Source: Pigoraptor vietnamica (lineage: Eukaryota > Opisthokonta > Filasterea). From it: DNA of 10,015 nucleotides. A program made the position numbers and the translations under genes. The stretch spans positions 1-10,015 of the forward strand of contig CALSCQ010001480.1 in the NCBI GenBank assembly GCA_943704525.1, in the 5' to 3' direction. Each line of letters opens with the position of its first letter. Positions within the stretch are counted from its first letter, which is position 1. Below are positions 8,981 through 10,015 of this stretch, piece by piece. The notes beneath the pieces were generated by a model. The model saw nothing but the letters and a program-made list of their open reading frames with translations. It had not been told where the DNA came from and did not search any database.

Positions 8981-9445
8981 ATGACGCGAGCGGCGGTGCT
9001 CCTGGCGCTCGTCGTCGCAGTGGCGGCCGTCCCATCGGCGCCGGCTGCGGAGCATCAACTGCTCTTTACGATCAACCCGCAGTCCGGCGAGGCTATTGCC
9101 AAGACTTCTCGCGATTTTGAAAGCAGCACCTACCACCATTCTCTTCGTCTCGGGCTCGGTCGTGCCGCTCAGGCGCAGGACGAGCGCGTGATGCGCCGCG
9201 CGAATCAATATGTGGACCGCCGCCGCCGCGACGGAACGGACTTGGACGCGGAGGCGCGCGATGCATTTTTCAACTCGATCGACTGGCGCAACAGGGCGCT
9301 TGGCCTTACACCGCAGGCTGACGAACACGCGTGTTTCGCCGGCTTCGCTTCCTCTATCCAGCCCGGCGGCATTTGTGAGGAGGTGCACAACCGTCGGGTC
9401 GCTCAGGGGAATTGTCGCCAAAATTTTGAACGAAGTAGCCTATAA
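8981..9445 (+). CDS. Small secreted protein of unknown family, possibly truncated
   Basis: The ATG at 8981 starts a single open frame of 154 residues ending at TAA 9443-9445. Residues 1-22 or so (MTRAAVLLALVVAVAAVPSAPA) form a clear signal peptide. The mature part is charged and Arg-rich (RRANQYVDRRRRDGTDLD), then reads FFNSIDWRNRALGLTPQADE and has four Cys (about 118, 131, 145 and one nearby position I could not fix exactly). The IDWR-N-x-x-x-LTP stretch recalls the start of mature papain-family (C1A) proteases, but the Gln-x-Gly-x-Cys-Gly-Ser-Cys-Trp motif that should follow is absent, so I do not assign it. Third positions are GC-rich until about residue 140. The last 12-15 codons (CRQNFERSSL) are AT-richer and adjoin an AT-rich island. 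This suggests the original 3' part was replaced or lost, or that a donor such as GTGAGG (about 9375) leads to an exon I cannot see. Confidence 0.6.
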   Translation: MTRAAVLLALVVAVAAVPSAPAAEHQLLFTINPQSGEAIAKTSRDFESSTYHHSLRLGLGRAAQAQDERVMRRANQYVDRRRRDGTDLDAEARDAFFNSIDWRNRALGLTPQADEHACFAGFASSIQPGGICEEVHNRRVAQGNCRQNFERSSL

Positions 9446-9883
9446 TATTTCTGAATATTGAGAGAGTAGCACATTATGGCTGCCAGTTGCCTTGGGGAAT
9501 TCTACTCAATGCTACTTTAGCGTGGTTCCCGCATTGTAGTTGCTGTTATAGCGCTATAGTATATACCGTATAGCATGTAATATTCACTACATCATCAATA
9601 CAATATTGATATACTGTAGTATATGCCGCTCGCGTTGGAGAATATATTATATAGTTGCTATCATAGCTTACTATATGAGGATATAGTGTCTATACCAGCT
9701 GACTGTCATACTGTACGCTAGCGTACACAGTAGGGATGGTAGTAGCTGCTACATCTTTGTACTATATCGATATTGCAATTGGATGTAGTTAGTGTGTAGC
9801 AGATGAAATGTATTCCATTGATATCTATGATCAGAGAAAAAAACGTCGGAAAAGCATTAAAACTAATAATAATAGAATGGAAA
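9446..9883. other. AT-rich, palindrome-rich island
   Basis: Composition switches sharply from GC-rich to AT-rich, with many TATA/GTATA steps and no coding sequence. Short inverted repeats are dense: AATATT pairs at 9444-9459, TATAGCGCTATA at 9547-9558, GCTATA/TATAGC at 9553-9574, ATCAAT/ATTGAT at 9594-9610, a 16-bp palindrome at 9712-9727, and GTAGTAGCTGCTAC at about 9739-9752. An inserted non-coding element, a matrix-attachment-like region, or old repeat sequence would each fit. No terminal inverted repeats or target-site duplication were identified. Confidence 0.6.
9712..9727. repeat. Perfect 16-bp palindrome
   Basis: TGTACGCTAGCGTACA reads identically on both strands. With one 2-nt bulge the symmetry extends outward to ACTGT...ACAGT. 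It is the longest perfect palindrome I noticed in the window and sits in the AT-rich island. Confidence 0.85.

Positions 9884-10015
<132 letters not shown>

Overview
The window looks like nuclear DNA of a GC-rich, intron-bearing eukaryote, probably a unicellular protist. Three gene models are interrupted by short GT-AG introns (about 57-256 bp). The preserved proteins are eukaryotic secretory or membrane proteins, and long CA/GA microsatellites sit at both ends and in the middle. No operon structure, bacterial ribosome-binding sites, CRISPR array, tRNA or rRNA were seen. I cannot place the lineage more precisely from the sequence alone.

Left third (1-2769): a (CA)n tract is followed by a decayed plus-strand F-box/ankyrin-repeat pseudogene (about 186-2360). 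It is intronless and hops between all three forward frames. Its layout recalls the F-box/ankyrin families common in amoeba-infecting giant viruses and in protist genomes. A short gene-free stretch with two AATAAA motifs follows.

Centre left (2770-5075): a minus-strand, seven-exon gene encodes a 322-residue secreted six-bladed beta-propeller of the SMP-30/gluconolactonase/strictosidine-synthase-like class. All six introns join in matching phase. Its upstream region has a TATA-like box and, farther out, a 59-bp-period direct repeat.

Centre (5076-5800): exons of an unrecognised minus-strand membrane protein lie next to a 115-bp (CA)n tract. The gene on the other side runs on the plus strand, so the microsatellite lies between two divergent genes.

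Right half (5938-8102): the visible exons encode 482 residues of a two-DOMON plus cytochrome b561 protein, a transmembrane redox protein. All four histidines expected to ligate the b561 hemes are present. The N-terminus, with the first half of DOMON 1, was not found. After its stop codon an imperfect copy of the gene's last ~50 bp recurs about 125 bp downstream.

Right end (8103-10015): a gene-poor stretch holds diverged repeats, then a small GC-rich ORF with a signal peptide (8981-9445). That ORF runs abruptly into an AT-rich, palindrome-rich island (about 9440-9880), and the window ends in a CA/GA microsatellite. One speculative functional link exists: SMP-30-type lactonases make an ascorbate precursor in animals, and b561 proteins take electrons from ascorbate. 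Physical proximity in a eukaryote is weak evidence for that.
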